Translations under genes and position numbers: made by a program | In this document: one piece after another, positions 55,355 through 64,000 of the stretch | Layout of the letters: every line of letters begins with the position of its first letter | Numbering within the stretch: the first letter of the stretch is position 1 | The notes under the pieces: generated by a model | What the model was told of the DNA's origin: nothing | The model's database searches: none | The model's input: only the letters and a program-made list of their open reading frames with translations | Origin: Candidatus Izemoplasmatales bacterium | GTDB taxonomy: Bacteria > Bacillota_I > Bacilli_A > Izemoplasmatales > Hujiaoplasmataceae | Assembly: GCA_028698875.1 (NCBI GenBank) | Contig: JAQVVR010000008.1 | Span: forward strand, 1 to 64,000 | Length of the DNA stretch: 64,000 bases | Direction: 5' to 3'

Positions 55355-55487
55355 TCATAGTTTCAAAAAACGATTTGTTTCGAATTTAGTGAGATGGTTT
55401 TAAAATGCAAACCATAATGACTAGATATTTCGTAATGATTAATATATAAAATCGAAACAAAGTGAATTTCTATTTTTTTTCATCAAC

Positions 55488-55524
55488 AAAAAAAGATGGT
55501 GCGCCGATCTCGGGGCACCATCTT
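55488..55524 (-). terminator. Terminator after the SDR gene
   Basis: AAGATGGTGC pairs with GCACCATCTT and is followed by T residues on the minus strand. Confidence 0.88.
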
Positions 55525-55546
55525 AAATGGTATATTTGAATCAGAA

Positions 55547-56302
55547 TTAAGCCATCCAGCCACCATCAACGGTTATGACTGTACCGTTAACGAAACTTGA
55601 ATCATCACTCGCTAGGAATAAAGCCGCTCCAGCAATTTCTTCCGGTTTTCCAAATCGTGGGTTAAGCTGAACCGTTGAACCAGCCCGTTGTCCTCCGAAA
55701 GGATTGACATTTGTCATAGTAGAGGCAATATTTGTCGCCACAGCTCCCGGTGCTATCGCATTACATCGAATCCCTTTTTGGGCATACATCCACCCTGTGC
55801 TCTTAGTAATCCCGATAACTGCATGCTTACTTGCCGTGTAGGCGCACCCCGCAACTTTTCCAAACAAACCACCTATCGAAGCGATATTGACAATAACCCC
55901 AGCACCCTTATCTAAAAATAACGGGATTACTTTTCTTGTTGTTCTCATGACTGAGGTGGTGTTTACTGCCATGACTCGATCCCATTGAGCATCGGTTAAG
56001 TCGCCTACGGGTTCCATATTATCCATGATTCCAGCATTATTGATTAAAATGTCTACTGTGCCAAATGTTTTGACAGCCGTATCAATCATTACCTGAACGT
56101 CTTCTTCGCTTGCTACATTTGACTTAATGGCGATTGCATGGCCCCCATTTTTTTCAATTATGCCAATGGTTTCTTTAACTCCTTCAAGATTGATATCCGA
56201 AGCGACAACATGCGCTCCTTCTTGCGCAAAAAGAATTGCGATTGCTCTTCCTATTCCTGATGCTGCACCGGTAACAACAGCTACTTTTCCTTGTAGTTTC
56301 AT
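55547..56302 (-). CDS. Short-chain dehydrogenase/reductase
   Basis: The 251-residue protein is a classical SDR: TGAASGIGRA cofactor loop, NNAG at 88-91, catalytic Ser142, Tyr155 and Lys159 (YTASK), and a C-terminal VNGTVITVDGGWMA. Asp36-Ile after the second strand suggests NAD(H) preference. Substrate is unknown; glucose dehydrogenase, 3-oxoacyl-ACP reductase or hydroxysteroid dehydrogenase types look alike. GGAG lies before the ATG, and the gene stands alone. Confidence 0.9.
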   Translation of the reverse strand: MKLQGKVAVVTGAASGIGRAIAILFAQEGAHVVASDINLEGVKETIGIIEKNGGHAIAIKSNVASEEDVQVMIDTAVKTFGTVDILINNAGIMDNMEPVGDLTDAQWDRVMAVNTTSVMRTTRKVIPLFLDKGAGVIVNIASIGGLFGKVAGCAYTASKHAVIGITKSTGWMYAQKGIRCNAIAPGAVATNIASTMTNVNPFGGQRAGSTVQLNPRFGKPEEIAGAALFLASDDSSFVNGTVITVDGGWMA

Positions 56303-56482
56303 TTTAGATCTCCTTTATAAATACGAAGTAACGATCTGCTGAAAAATCTATAAGAATAGTAATCTGTCGTTCTAATTGTATTATACATTTGAAATATCTT
56401 ATTGTAAACCAAAACGCTTGGTTAGGTTTTAACGTCCCGTTTCAAAGCAATATGAAACATAAAAATGCCATATACAATAAAA

Positions 56483-56522
56483 GCTAGCAAAACCTCAATA
56501 TTAAAAAATTGGGCTTGCTAGC
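56483..56522 (-). terminator. Terminator after the acetyltransferase gene
   Basis: GCTAGCAA pairs with TTGCTAGC, with further inner pairing, followed by a T-rich run on the minus strand. Confidence 0.75.
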
Positions 56523-56550
56523 TATATATAATTCTTATTTTTTTTCGGCA

Positions 56551-57141
56551 CTACTTTAGTTGCTTTCTCATGACGATTCCTTTTTCAGTATCTAAAGATA
56601 CATAAAATCCATTTTTTTGATACATCTCCATATGACCGCCAAAATCTGAAGACAGATAACTCGATTCTTTATATGGGTATGCTTCTACATAGTCATATCC
56701 ATCCTTAGCAGCGTCCATACAAACCCGCTTCAATAGTGACGTGGCAATCCCTTTTCTTTTCATTTCGGGGGCAATCACGAAACAAAAGATAGATTTCACT
56801 TTAATACCCAAATCAGGTGTCTCTAAAGGCACATAATTCATAAATCTCCGCCAACTAGCGCATTTTAAGCAATTTGATTTGGTATTAGTATTACACCATC
56901 CAACGACCGTATTATCACTAAAAGCAAGATAGCCTTGAATGTTATTGCCTTCAATGTATTGAAGGGCACACTTTCTTCTTTTCGCTGCTGTCGAAAAATC
57001 TTTGCCCTCATAATCATCGTTACACCAACACACACAATAGCATTTGTGCTCATCTACATTTTTATCATGGGGTGTAGTATCAAAAAAATGTACGTATGCT
57101 TCAGCAAGGTCTGGTGTTAATTTGCGTATCTCTATATCCAT
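56551..57141 (-). CDS. GNAT-family acetyltransferase
   Basis: The 196-residue protein carries the acetyl-CoA loop EMKRKGIATSLLKRVCMDAA and a closing MYQKNGFYVS. Its N-terminal half has several Cys (HKCYCVCWCNDD, SNCLKCASW), as in a group of GNAT proteins with possible metal sites. The acceptor is unknown. GGAGG lies before the ATG. Confidence 0.87.
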   Translation of the reverse strand: MDIEIRKLTPDLAEAYVHFFDTTPHDKNVDEHKCYCVCWCNDDYEGKDFSTAAKRRKCALQYIEGNNIQGYLAFSDNTVVGWCNTNTKSNCLKCASWRRFMNYVPLETPDLGIKVKSIFCFVIAPEMKRKGIATSLLKRVCMDAAKDGYDYVEAYPYKESSYLSSDFGGHMEMYQKNGFYVSLDTEKGIVMRKQLK

Positions 57142-57372
57142 AAATATACCTCCATTAATATAGATAATTATAATTCAATATATCGAATTGTACAATCAAC
57201 AAAATGACGTAAATTTACTTTACCATGTTTTTCACCAAAATCATCGGATGTTTTTTCATTAGATTTTTATCATATTTTCTTTTGCACACCAGAAACATTA
57301 TTTCTTATAGTATCTTTTTTGTGTTTCTATGGTTAGTTGCCATGTTAATTCACAAAAAACTATATTTTGCTG

Positions 57373-57431
57373 TTGACATATATATCGCACTATGATATAT
57401 TTAATCTAGATATATTTTATCTCGATATATC
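57373..57431 (+). promoter_or_regulatory. Promoter and double operator of the PadR gene
   Basis: TTGACA (57373-57378) and TATATT (57396-57401) are 17 nt apart. ATATATC-n7-GATATAT (57380-57400) lies within the promoter and GATATAT-n9-ATATATC (57409-57431) just after it. Two such repeats fit autorepression by the PadR protein. Confidence 0.75.
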
Positions 57432-57449
57432 AGAAGGAAGGAAATTAAG

Positions 57450-57782
57450 ATGAATAAACAAATTGTGGATAAATATCTCCCTATGACCGAGACTGCATAC
57501 TACATTCTCTTGGCGTTGAAAAAACCACTACATGGCTATGGTATCATTCTTGCCGTTGAAAGGATGACAAATCAACGAATAAGAATTGGCGCTGGAACCA
57601 TCTATGGAACGTTAACCAAAATGGAAACCGATGATTTGATTAAACCCATACGTGAAGAAGACAGACGAAAAATCTATATTCAGACCGATTTAGGATCGCA
57701 ACTATTACAACTTGAAATAAATCGTTTACAAGAACTGTATGAAAACGGTATAAAAGCAGGTGACAATAATGAGAAAATATAA
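57450..57782 (+). CDS. PadR-family transcriptional regulator
   Basis: The 110-residue protein is a short PadR-type winged helix: TETAYYILLALKKPLHGYGI, then GAGTIYGTLTKMETDDLI and the wing EEDRRKIYIQT. It probably represses its own promoter and the next gene. GGAAGGAAA lies before the ATG. Its end overlaps the DUF2812 gene, so the two are co-translated. Confidence 0.92.
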   Translation: MNKQIVDKYLPMTETAYYILLALKKPLHGYGIILAVERMTNQRIRIGAGTIYGTLTKMETDDLIKPIREEDRRKIYIQTDLGSQLLQLEINRLQELYENGIKAGDNNEKI

Positions 57783-58293
57783 ATGGCTTTTAACGCCATG
57801 GACATCCTCAAGTATCGAGCGGTATGAAAATCTTCTTGAGAGTCAGGCATTATCAGGATGGATTATTCAAAAAACATCTCTTTGTTTTCTGTTTTCCCAA
57901 TTTGCAAAAACAGAACCCGCGCATATTCGATATTGCCTAGACTATCACCATAAAGTCAATGTTGATTACCACACAATTATGACCGATGATGGTTGGACAT
58001 TAGTAAATATGGCAAATGGTTGGTATTTATGGAAAAAGGGATATAACAATGAGAGGCCTTCTATCTTCACTGACAAACAATCACTCATTGATAGAAATCA
58101 CAGACTGTTATTATTTCACGGGATAATCTTGATAACCCAAATCCCCGTGTTTCTGATTTTTTTAAAAACAATGACCGAATCACCTTCACTTCCTTGGACT
58201 TTTCTGACGTGTTTTTATTTTCTCATCTTAATTATTTTAGGCATATCTACCTTTTCGCTTCTCATAGTAAACAGCAAATTGAAAAATAAATAG
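57769..58293 (+). CDS. DUF2812 membrane protein
   Basis: The 174-residue protein matches DUF2812: a soluble first half (KYKWLLTPWTSSSIERYE, DDGWTLVNMANGWYLWKK) and two membrane helices (about 115-165). DUF2812 proteins are usually encoded behind PadR regulators; the role is unknown. The start at 57769 is set by AGGTGA 5 nt upstream, inside the PadR gene. Confidence 0.83.
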   Translation: MRKYKWLLTPWTSSSIERYENLLESQALSGWIIQKTSLCFLFSQFAKTEPAHIRYCLDYHHKVNVDYHTIMTDDGWTLVNMANGWYLWKKGYNNERPSIFTDKQSLIDRNHRLLLFHGIILITQIPVFLIFLKTMTESPSLPWTFLTCFYFLILIILGISTFSLLIVNSKLKNK

Positions 58294-58351
58294 TCACAAC
58301 CTGAAATGATAAAAAAATTATAGAAAGCAGAGTTATATTAAGGTAAAGTAT

Positions 58352-58795
58352 ATGAGTAATAAGACCATCGAAAAAAGAATGAAAAAAGTAATCGATTATG
58401 TGATGACCAATGCCCTTGAGTATGAAACATTTACCGGAGCGATGTTAATGAAAGACGATGAGATAATATATAAAGAGATGACGTCTATATCTAAAGATCA
58501 CAATCCATTGGCACATGCCGAACTAAAAGTAATTCAAAGGGCAATTGAAAAATACGGAAATGATTTGAGTTCATTTCAACTGTATACAACTCAAAAGCCC
58601 TGTATGATGTGCGCATCAGCAATTGTTTGGTCAGGTATACAAGAAGTTTTTTATGGTGTAAATTCAAATCACCATTGGCGTTATGATAATGATATTCATG
58701 ATTTTTTTGCAAACCATAATGTAGTCTGTTTTGGGCCAATTCTTGAGGACGAATGCCAAAAAATCGACCAGTATTTGATTAGTAATGGCATTTGA
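58352..58795 (+). CDS. Zinc nucleoside/nucleobase deaminase
   Basis: The 147-residue protein has the cytidine-deaminase fold with HAE (His55, Glu57) and PCMMC (Cys84, Cys87), holding one zinc. The type resembles guanine deaminases and TadA relatives; free-base or nucleoside deamination is likely. AAGG lies before the ATG. It ends with a clear terminator. Confidence 0.88.
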   Translation: MSNKTIEKRMKKVIDYVMTNALEYETFTGAMLMKDDEIIYKEMTSISKDHNPLAHAELKVIQRAIEKYGNDLSSFQLYTTQKPCMMCASAIVWSGIQEVFYGVNSNHHWRYDNDIHDFFANHNVVCFGPILEDECQKIDQYLISNGI

Positions 58796-58813
58796 AATCT
58801 CATACTTAGAATC

Positions 58814-58849
58814 AAAAAAAATCTATTTGAAACAATAGATTTTTTTTTG
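58814..58849 (+). terminator. Terminator after the deaminase gene
   Basis: AAAAATCTATT pairs with AATAGATTTTT, followed by T residues. The stretch 58850-59157 shows no other gene. Confidence 0.85.
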
Positions 58850-59157
58850 TTTTCCAATATAAACTTGAAGCGAGCTGATACCAAAAACCGTTACTTGATG
58901 TATATACATGTATATATGCGGGAAATATCACATGAAAGATAGGAAGAAAAAGCATCGACTATGAAGAGGAATCCAATCAGATAATTTCATAAGTCCTCAA
59001 AAGAGTTTGATTTCTATCAAATAATGATGAAACATTAACCATAATTTCACTCAACTAACAGTTGCTTGTATTCATGAATATAAGGATTACAATGATGTTA
59101 TATGAATTAGAAAATAATATGGCATTATCTATTCATAATATGGAGAGTGAAACGAAT

Positions 59158-60990
59158 ATGGCAGAACAAAAAACAAAAATTTCAGCTTGGAAAGTCATCA
59201 AATATCAAATGAAAGTCATAACAGATATGAAGAAATGGTATGTTTTTATCATATATATCATGTATATGCTACTTTCAGGCCTTCTCCCGATTACAACTGT
59301 ATGGTTTCCAAGACATATCATCGATGCAATTTATAATGGTAGTCTTACTCAGATGTCATTCTACACAATCTGGTTTTGTATTTCAGCGACTATTCTTGCG
59401 GTTGGTTCATTTCTATTAGAAGGATATGCTATTGGCAATTTTCTAGAAATGAGGTTGGAACAGTATTCAATCTATCATCGCAAATATAAAGATGTATCCT
59501 TTCAATATCTCGAAAATCCTGATTTTATTGCTCAAAGATCCTCCGCTATGCGTACACTAAGTAATAATGATGAAGGTTTCCAAGGAACATATACGTTAAT
59601 ATTTAGGCTTTTGCCAGAAATTGTTTCAATTATTGGCTTTGTAATTATACTTGGGACGTTTAAACCGGTGATTATTTTTGTTGCAATAGGAACGGCTATA
59701 ATCCAATATTTGATCACAGTTCATTCTAAGAAAATGTCTTTTCGGGAAAGAGAAAATCTCGCAGAAGCCGAAAGAAAAGCCAATTACTTTTATGAGATTG
59801 GTCACGATTTTAACTATGGAAAAGACATTCGACTTAACCAAATGAGTGAAAAACTTCAAGAGCTTCACAAGTCAAAATCCTCTGTCTTTACTCTTCTCTT
59901 TGGCAAAATCAAAAAACATGAATATAAGATGGGACTCTTTGATCTTGTTTTTTCGTTATTAACGAATGGATTAGCCTATTTTTGGGTGATAACAGCTTAT
60001 TTTCAAGGAGATATTACCTTAGGTCAGTTGTCCATGACCATTTGGGCCATTATCGCCATTTCATATAAACTACAACAGGCAGGCGATAAAATCGCTAAAA
60101 TTAAGGTCGCAACTGATTTTACGGGCGAATTCCTTCGTTTCATGAACAATGAAGCTTATTTTCCCGTGAACGGAAGCATCATCAATAAGCTTCATCCTTT
60201 TCAAATTGAACTAAAAAATGTTTGTTTTAAATATCCGGGTACAGATAAATATGTCCTAAATCATCTGAATCTTAAAATCGATGCTAAAGAAAAATTGGCA
60301 CTTGTGGGGCTAAACGGATCAGGCAAAACCACTTTGGTTAAATTGCTATGTGGATTTTACCAGCCTACGGAAGGAGAAATAATTATTAATGATCAAAAAT
60401 TGGCTGATTTTAATCTAGAAAAGTATCGTGATCAGATTGCTGTCGTATTCCAAGACACGAATATTTACGCTGCCTCTATTATAGAAAATATTACTGGAGA
60501 AAACGCAGATAAACACCATAATTTGCTGGCCTTGAGTGCTTTGGAGAAAGTTGGTCTAGCAGAAAAAATAGCCACTTTTCCAGAGGCTGAAAACAAACAA
60601 TTGTTGAAGGTAATTGATCCCGAGGGAACTGAATTTTCGGGAGGAGAAATTCAAAAACTGGCAATGGCAAGAGCCCTCTATAAAGGCGATACTGGTCTAG
60701 TCATCTTAGACGAACCAACTGCTTCACTGGATGCAATTGCGGAAAGAGATTTGTATCAAAAATTTGAAACGCTCATATCGGGAAGAACTGCAATTATGAT
60801 TTCACACAGACTGGCTTCCACAAGGTTTTGTGATAAAATCGCTTATTTGGCGAATGGAATTGTGAAAGAATATGGCACACATGATGAACTCATGAACATG
60901 CAAGATGGAAGCTACAGGCATATGTTTTTGGTTCAAGGAAAATATTATCGGGAAGAAGGTAATCTTTGTGAAACAACTGAAAACGCTTAA
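59158..60990 (+). CDS. ABC exporter half-transporter, first of pair
   Basis: The protein has membrane segments over residues 30-320 and an ATPase domain with Walker A GLNGSGKTT, signature FSGGEIQK, Walker B LVILDEPTAS and H-loop His in ISHR. ATGs further upstream to 59062 are in frame, but a GGAGAG about 10 nt before 59158 favours this start (610 residues). It is one half of a heterodimer with the next gene. The FSGGEIQK variant of the signature is shared by both, as in bacteriocin-type or lipid exporters; the substrate is unknown. Confidence 0.88.
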   Translation: MAEQKTKISAWKVIKYQMKVITDMKKWYVFIIYIMYMLLSGLLPITTVWFPRHIIDAIYNGSLTQMSFYTIWFCISATILAVGSFLLEGYAIGNFLEMRLEQYSIYHRKYKDVSFQYLENPDFIAQRSSAMRTLSNNDEGFQGTYTLIFRLLPEIVSIIGFVIILGTFKPVIIFVAIGTAIIQYLITVHSKKMSFRERENLAEAERKANYFYEIGHDFNYGKDIRLNQMSEKLQELHKSKSSVFTLLFGKIKKHEYKMGLFDLVFSLLTNGLAYFWVITAYFQGDITLGQLSMTIWAIIAISYKLQQAGDKIAKIKVATDFTGEFLRFMNNEAYFPVNGSIINKLHPFQIELKNVCFKYPGTDKYVLNHLNLKIDAKEKLALVGLNGSGKTTLVKLLCGFYQPTEGEIIINDQKLADFNLEKYRDQIAVVFQDTNIYAASIIENITGENADKHHNLLALSALEKVGLAEKIATFPEAENKQLLKVIDPEGTEFSGGEIQKLAMARALYKGDTGLVILDEPTASLDAIAERDLYQKFETLISGRTAIMISHRLASTRFCDKIAYLANGIVKEYGTHDELMNMQDGSYRHMFLVQGKYYREEGNLCETTENA

Positions 60991-62749
60991 AAAATTATTT
61001 AAGATTACCTCCAAAATATCAAAGAAATATTACTTAGTCATATTCGTACAGGCAATAATCAAAACAATGAAAGCATTAATTGGCGTCTATGGACTCAAAT
61101 TAATAATCGATGGTGTCATGCAAGAAGACATCCTTTTAGCGTTCAAATTTGCATTTATTGTTCTTATGTGTGAATTAATTATTTTATGGCTTGAAAAAAA
61201 GGCAGCTTATTCCGTAGAAATAAATCAACAAATCATGATTCAATCTTTAATGAGAGAATCCACCAATAAGATGATGAGAATTGATTATTCATACTTAGAA
61301 AATCCAACCTATCTTGATTTAAAGGAACGAGCAAAGTATGCCATTGAACAACTTGATGCAATTGGAACATTCTTTAGAGCTATCGCCGATTCATTGTATC
61401 TTCTGTTTGTCCTTATTTCAATGGCCTCTATTTTAATCATTTTCAATCCGTTCCTGTTCCTAATTATGGTACTTACTGTATTTCTGCATGCATTGGCAAC
61501 AAAAGCGGCATCCAAACATCAGATTAAGCTATTTAACGACTTAGGTCCCATCAATAGAAAATATTCATATCACCTAAATGTAATCGTTGGTACCAAATAT
61601 GCAAAAGACTTCAGGATGTATCCGCTCGCAAAGTTGATGTATAGTAAATATATTTATTATAAAAAGTATATGATTGATTATTTGAAATCAATTAATCGGA
61701 AAATCGGATTTTATTCGGCTATATATTCATTCATTAACTACTCTCAAATGTTATTAGTTTACTTATATGTTGGTTATCAATCGATCAAAAATGCGCTTGG
61801 AGTCAGTTCTTTCATCTATTTAACCAGTACTGCTCTTAAAGCTTCAGAAGCTTTATCTGGATTGATTGATAAAGTTGCGGAGTTTCGAAAATCAGCACAG
61901 TTTCTTGAACCACTTGTAGAATTGATGGAACTCAAGGAATCGGGGTTTGAAACTCTGCACGGATTAACAGCAGACCCAATGCTTCATCTTACATTCAATC
62001 ATGTTACTTTTTCATACCCTGGTTCAACAAAAACGGTTTTAGACGATATATCATTCATCATCAACAAGGGTGAAAAAATTAGTATTGTCGGATTAAATGG
62101 AGCAGGGAAAACGACCATTGTTAAATTAATATCAAGACTATACGAACCAACTTCTGGAAGTATTCTATATAATGGAATCGACATAAAAAATTACGATTAC
62201 AAGTCATATATAAGTATGATAGCTGCAGTATTTCAAGATTTCAAGTTATTCGCTTTGACACTACATGAAAACGTTGATATCGAAGAAACTGACGAACAAG
62301 TAGCGTATGATTGTTGTTGCTTAGTGGGACTTCAAGATAAAATAAAAGCGTTGCCCGATGGTCTAAAAACATATTATTCAAAAGAATATCACAAGAGTGG
62401 TATTGAACTGTCTGGTGGTGAAATGCAAAAATTATCCATTGCAAGAGCCATGTATAAAAATGCTTCGCTAATGATTCTCGACGAACCCACAAGTGCCCTT
62501 GATCCTCTATCTGAAGCTGAGATATATCAAAACTTCGCCGAATTGATTAAGGATAAAACAGCAATTTTTATTTCCCATAGGATGTCTTCTTCGGTATTTT
62601 GCGATCGTATTATCGTGATTGAGAGTGGAAAGATTCAAGCAATTGATACTCATACAAATCTTATGAAAAATTCAGATGGAATGTACTATAAACTGTTCAA
62701 CAGTCAGTCACAATATTACGGGCTTGAACAATATTGCATTGATAATTAA
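60968..62749 (+). CDS. ABC exporter half-transporter, second of pair
   Basis: The partner half-transporter: membrane region (about 20-310), Walker A GLNGAGKTT, signature LSGGEMQK, Walker B LMILDEPTSA and H-loop in ISHR. The start is GTG at 60968, with AAGG 8 nt upstream; it overlaps the first gene by 23 nt. An earlier ATG lies deep inside the preceding gene and is not used. It is 593 residues long. Confidence 0.88.
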   Translation: MKQLKTLKKLFKITSKISKKYYLVIFVQAIIKTMKALIGVYGLKLIIDGVMQEDILLAFKFAFIVLMCELIILWLEKKAAYSVEINQQIMIQSLMRESTNKMMRIDYSYLENPTYLDLKERAKYAIEQLDAIGTFFRAIADSLYLLFVLISMASILIIFNPFLFLIMVLTVFLHALATKAASKHQIKLFNDLGPINRKYSYHLNVIVGTKYAKDFRMYPLAKLMYSKYIYYKKYMIDYLKSINRKIGFYSAIYSFINYSQMLLVYLYVGYQSIKNALGVSSFIYLTSTALKASEALSGLIDKVAEFRKSAQFLEPLVELMELKESGFETLHGLTADPMLHLTFNHVTFSYPGSTKTVLDDISFIINKGEKISIVGLNGAGKTTIVKLISRLYEPTSGSILYNGIDIKNYDYKSYISMIAAVFQDFKLFALTLHENVDIEETDEQVAYDCCCLVGLQDKIKALPDGLKTYYSKEYHKSGIELSGGEMQKLSIARAMYKNASLMILDEPTSALDPLSEAEIYQNFAELIKDKTAIFISHRMSSSVFCDRIIVIESGKIQAIDTHTNLMKNSDGMYYKLFNSQSQYYGLEQYCIDN

Positions 62750-62856
62750 AGGCGTTTTCATCATGAAGATATGTTAAAAACAAACATCCTCTAAAATTAA
62801 GAATATTTCCCTATGAAAAATGGAATAATGGATGTGTTAGAAATCATAAAAAAAAA

Positions 62857-63006
62857 GAAGAGTTAACTGAACCGACCGTATTACACACCAATCAGGGTTC
62901 CGTTTACTCTTCAATAGCTACAACAAGCTCACTAAAAATTATGTACATTATTATAATAACAAACGCATCGAACTCACTTTTTTAGGGATGTTCTCCCATT
63001 CAGTAT
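62857..63006 (+). pseudogene. IS3-family transposase remnant (orfB)
   Basis: One frame reads EELTEPTVLHTNQGSVYSS, like the D-box LHSDQGxxYTS of IS3/IS150-type transposases. After a frame change, from about 62921 it reads NKLTKNYVHYYNNKRIELTF and ends LGMFSHSV, like the C-terminal YYNNKRIKxKLKGMSPVQYR. Most of the gene and the region between the two pieces are gone. It is a decayed fragment. Confidence 0.7.
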
Positions 63007-63066
63007 AGACTTAAGAATGAACAAAAGTTATAATACATTTAAAAAGTGCTAGAAAGTACAGAAAAA

Positions 63067-63224
63067 ATGGTACCAGTTCACTTGGCTCATCATGCACTCG
63101 CAAAAGGTGACGCATCATTTATTAAAAAGATATGAGAGCATTAGCTTTAGATGATCCTGGTCACAGCCGTCATATGGATCAACTTGACGCTTTGGTTACT
63201 GCGATAAAAACAAATCTTATATGA
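63067..63224 (+). pseudogene. Frameshifted fragment of an unrecognised gene
   Basis: Two short frames join across a one-base shift near 63132. The first reads MVPVHLAHHALAKGDASF, the second MRALALDDPGHSRHMDQLD and on to a stop at 63224. The sequence looks protein-like and is probably the tail of a lost gene. I do not recognise the family. Confidence 0.4.
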
Positions 63225-63250
63225 AACGTGAAAATAAGGATGTGATTATT

Positions 63251-63739
63251 ATGGATGTTACACTGAGAAATATGACTCAAGAGGAATACCCAATATGGAT
63301 TGATGTTTCAACAAAGCAGCAAGCTCTAGACAGATGCAGTATCTCGCAAAAGCATTTTGACGAGGAATATAAAAATCTACTTGACATGCTAAGAAAGTTT
63401 TTGCCAGACCACCAAAAAACAAAAGGCCATATCTTTTTGTCCATCGATACGCTTGAAGACAAAAATATTGGTTATGTTTGGTGTGCAGAACTCCCAGATT
63501 TGCCCAATCAATCCATATTCATCATGGACATTCACATTCTCAAGGATTTCCGCTCACGTGGTATTGGTAGGATTGCACTGCAAAAGGTTCACAATCTCTT
63601 GAAGGATGCAGGATTTCGAATGGTCTTTTTAAGTGTCCTTAACCAAAACTATGCAAAAAAACTATATGCTTCATTAGGCTATGTTGTCATCAGAGAAAAT
63701 GAATTCACCTCAACAATGTCGATTAGTCTATTGGATTAG
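63251..63739 (+). CDS. GNAT-family acetyltransferase
   Basis: The 162-residue protein has the acetyl-CoA loop RSRGIGRIALQKVHNLL and a closing KKLYASLGYVVIREN. An ATG at 63221 is in frame, but AAGGA 10 nt before 63251 favours the later start. The acceptor is unknown. Confidence 0.85.
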   Translation: MDVTLRNMTQEEYPIWIDVSTKQQALDRCSISQKHFDEEYKNLLDMLRKFLPDHQKTKGHIFLSIDTLEDKNIGYVWCAELPDLPNQSIFIMDIHILKDFRSRGIGRIALQKVHNLLKDAGFRMVFLSVLNQNYAKKLYASLGYVVIRENEFTSTMSISLLD

Positions 63740-63775
63740 GTTACCTAGATTGATATTTCTCTTTATATTTTAGTA

Positions 63776-64000
63776 TCAAAAGTTCTGAGAAAATTCTAAA
63801 CGAATATCTCCAGAACTTTTTTTGTACCTATGAATAAAATACACAAACCTTATATCCTTATATAGCAAAGACAACGGGATTCGTGCGACCTCATACATGC
63901 GAAGCAAAAGCTCTCCCAACTGAACTTCGCCCCCACAAGCACCTTCTGTTGTACAAAAAGCCCACATAAAGTGCAAGTCTTTTTCTTTTGGGTTACGATT
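63776..64000 (-). CDS. Possible partial gene at window edge (uncertain)
   Basis: The minus strand is open from the edge to a TGA at 63776. It reads NPKEKDLHFMWAFCTTEGA near the edge and ends through the terminator arms, which argues against a normal gene end. I do not recognise it; it could be the tail of a gene beyond the edge or chance. Confidence 0.25.
   Translation of the reverse strand, partial: NRNPKEKDLHFMWAFCTTEGACGGEVQLGELLLRMYEVARIPLSLLYKDIRFVYFIHRYKKSSGDIRLEFSQNF
63778..63823 (+). terminator. Terminator after the last acetyltransferase gene
   Basis: AAAAGTTCTG pairs with CAGAACTTTT, followed by T residues. Confidence 0.78.

Noticed and set aside
1-64000. Mollicute code with UGA as Trp
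   Set aside because: Several genes end in TGA at natural family ends and Trp is written TGG, so the standard bacterial code applies.
1-64000. CRISPR arrays, tRNA or rRNA genes, integrase or phage genes
   Set aside because: No regularly spaced repeats, cloverleaf sequences, rRNA motifs or phage genes were seen on reading.

Overview
The window is about 64 kb of AT-rich bacterial DNA. It uses the standard stop codons: TGA ends several genes, for example at 13395, 37186, 45951 and 58793. Genes start with ATG, GTG or TTG behind AGGAGG-type ribosome sites. Secreted proteins are lipoproteins with simple lipoboxes, and no outer-membrane genes are seen. This points to a low-GC Gram-positive lineage (Bacillota), perhaps a mollicute-related group that kept UGA as a stop (Izemoplasma/Acholeplasma-like). 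No rRNA, tRNA or marker gene fixes the taxon, so this is inference. Several promoters here are of the extended -10 type (TGnTATAAT).

Layout. 1-10.4 kb: partial GtrA membrane protein, a PAS-GGDEF cyclase, a glycosyltransferase-acyltransferase fusion, an apparently leaderless XRE regulator, a fructokinase-like sugar kinase, a large repeat lipoprotein and a lipid kinase. 10.4-26.5 kb: the most striking region, all on the minus strand. A regulatory/activation cassette (DUF2284, ferredoxin-type corrinoid activase, PocR-AraC regulator) is followed by a nine-gene transcription unit of about 11 kb that ends in a terminator at 11508-11541. The unit holds a corrinoid protein, three uroporphyrinogen-decarboxylase-type (MtaA/CmuA-like) methyltransferase homologues, a fused binding protein-permease plus a second permease of a maltodextrin-type ABC importer, a cytoplasmic GH13 glycosidase, a repeat lipoprotein and an esterase. 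The simplest reading is uptake and hydrolysis of an alpha-glucan-type sugar coupled to B12-dependent removal of methyl groups, possibly O-methyl groups on the sugar itself. This coupling is the candidate new system; the substrate is not shown by the sequence.

26.6-35.6 kb: AEC carrier, cupin, an M20 peptidase with a two-gene membrane system (DUF5058 and an unrecognised partner), exonuclease III, LemA with DUF2207, and an acetyltransferase. 35.8-44.1 kb: aldehyde dehydrogenase, HSL-type hydrolase, an unrecognised CxxC membrane protein, a DJ-1/metallo-beta-lactamase fusion, a phosphotransferase, and AraC and MerR regulators with GyrI-like domains. 44.3-54.9 kb: a heterodimeric ABC exporter, an M1 peptidase lipoprotein, an ACR3 arsenite exporter, a phosphotransferase, a PII-like protein paired with a CPA2 antiporter, and a beta-propeller lipoprotein. 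55-64 kb: a strong promoter-operator with only a 48-codon frame behind it, an SDR dehydrogenase, acetyltransferases, a PadR/DUF2812 pair with a clear operator, a deaminase, a second ABC pair, and a decayed patch holding an IS3-type transposase remnant.

The genes read as those of a fermentative heterotroph: sugar import and kinases, peptidases, drug and ion exporters, and cobalamin-dependent C1 chemistry. The only mobile DNA recognised is the fragment near 62.9 kb; a repeat patch near 53.7 kb may be another.
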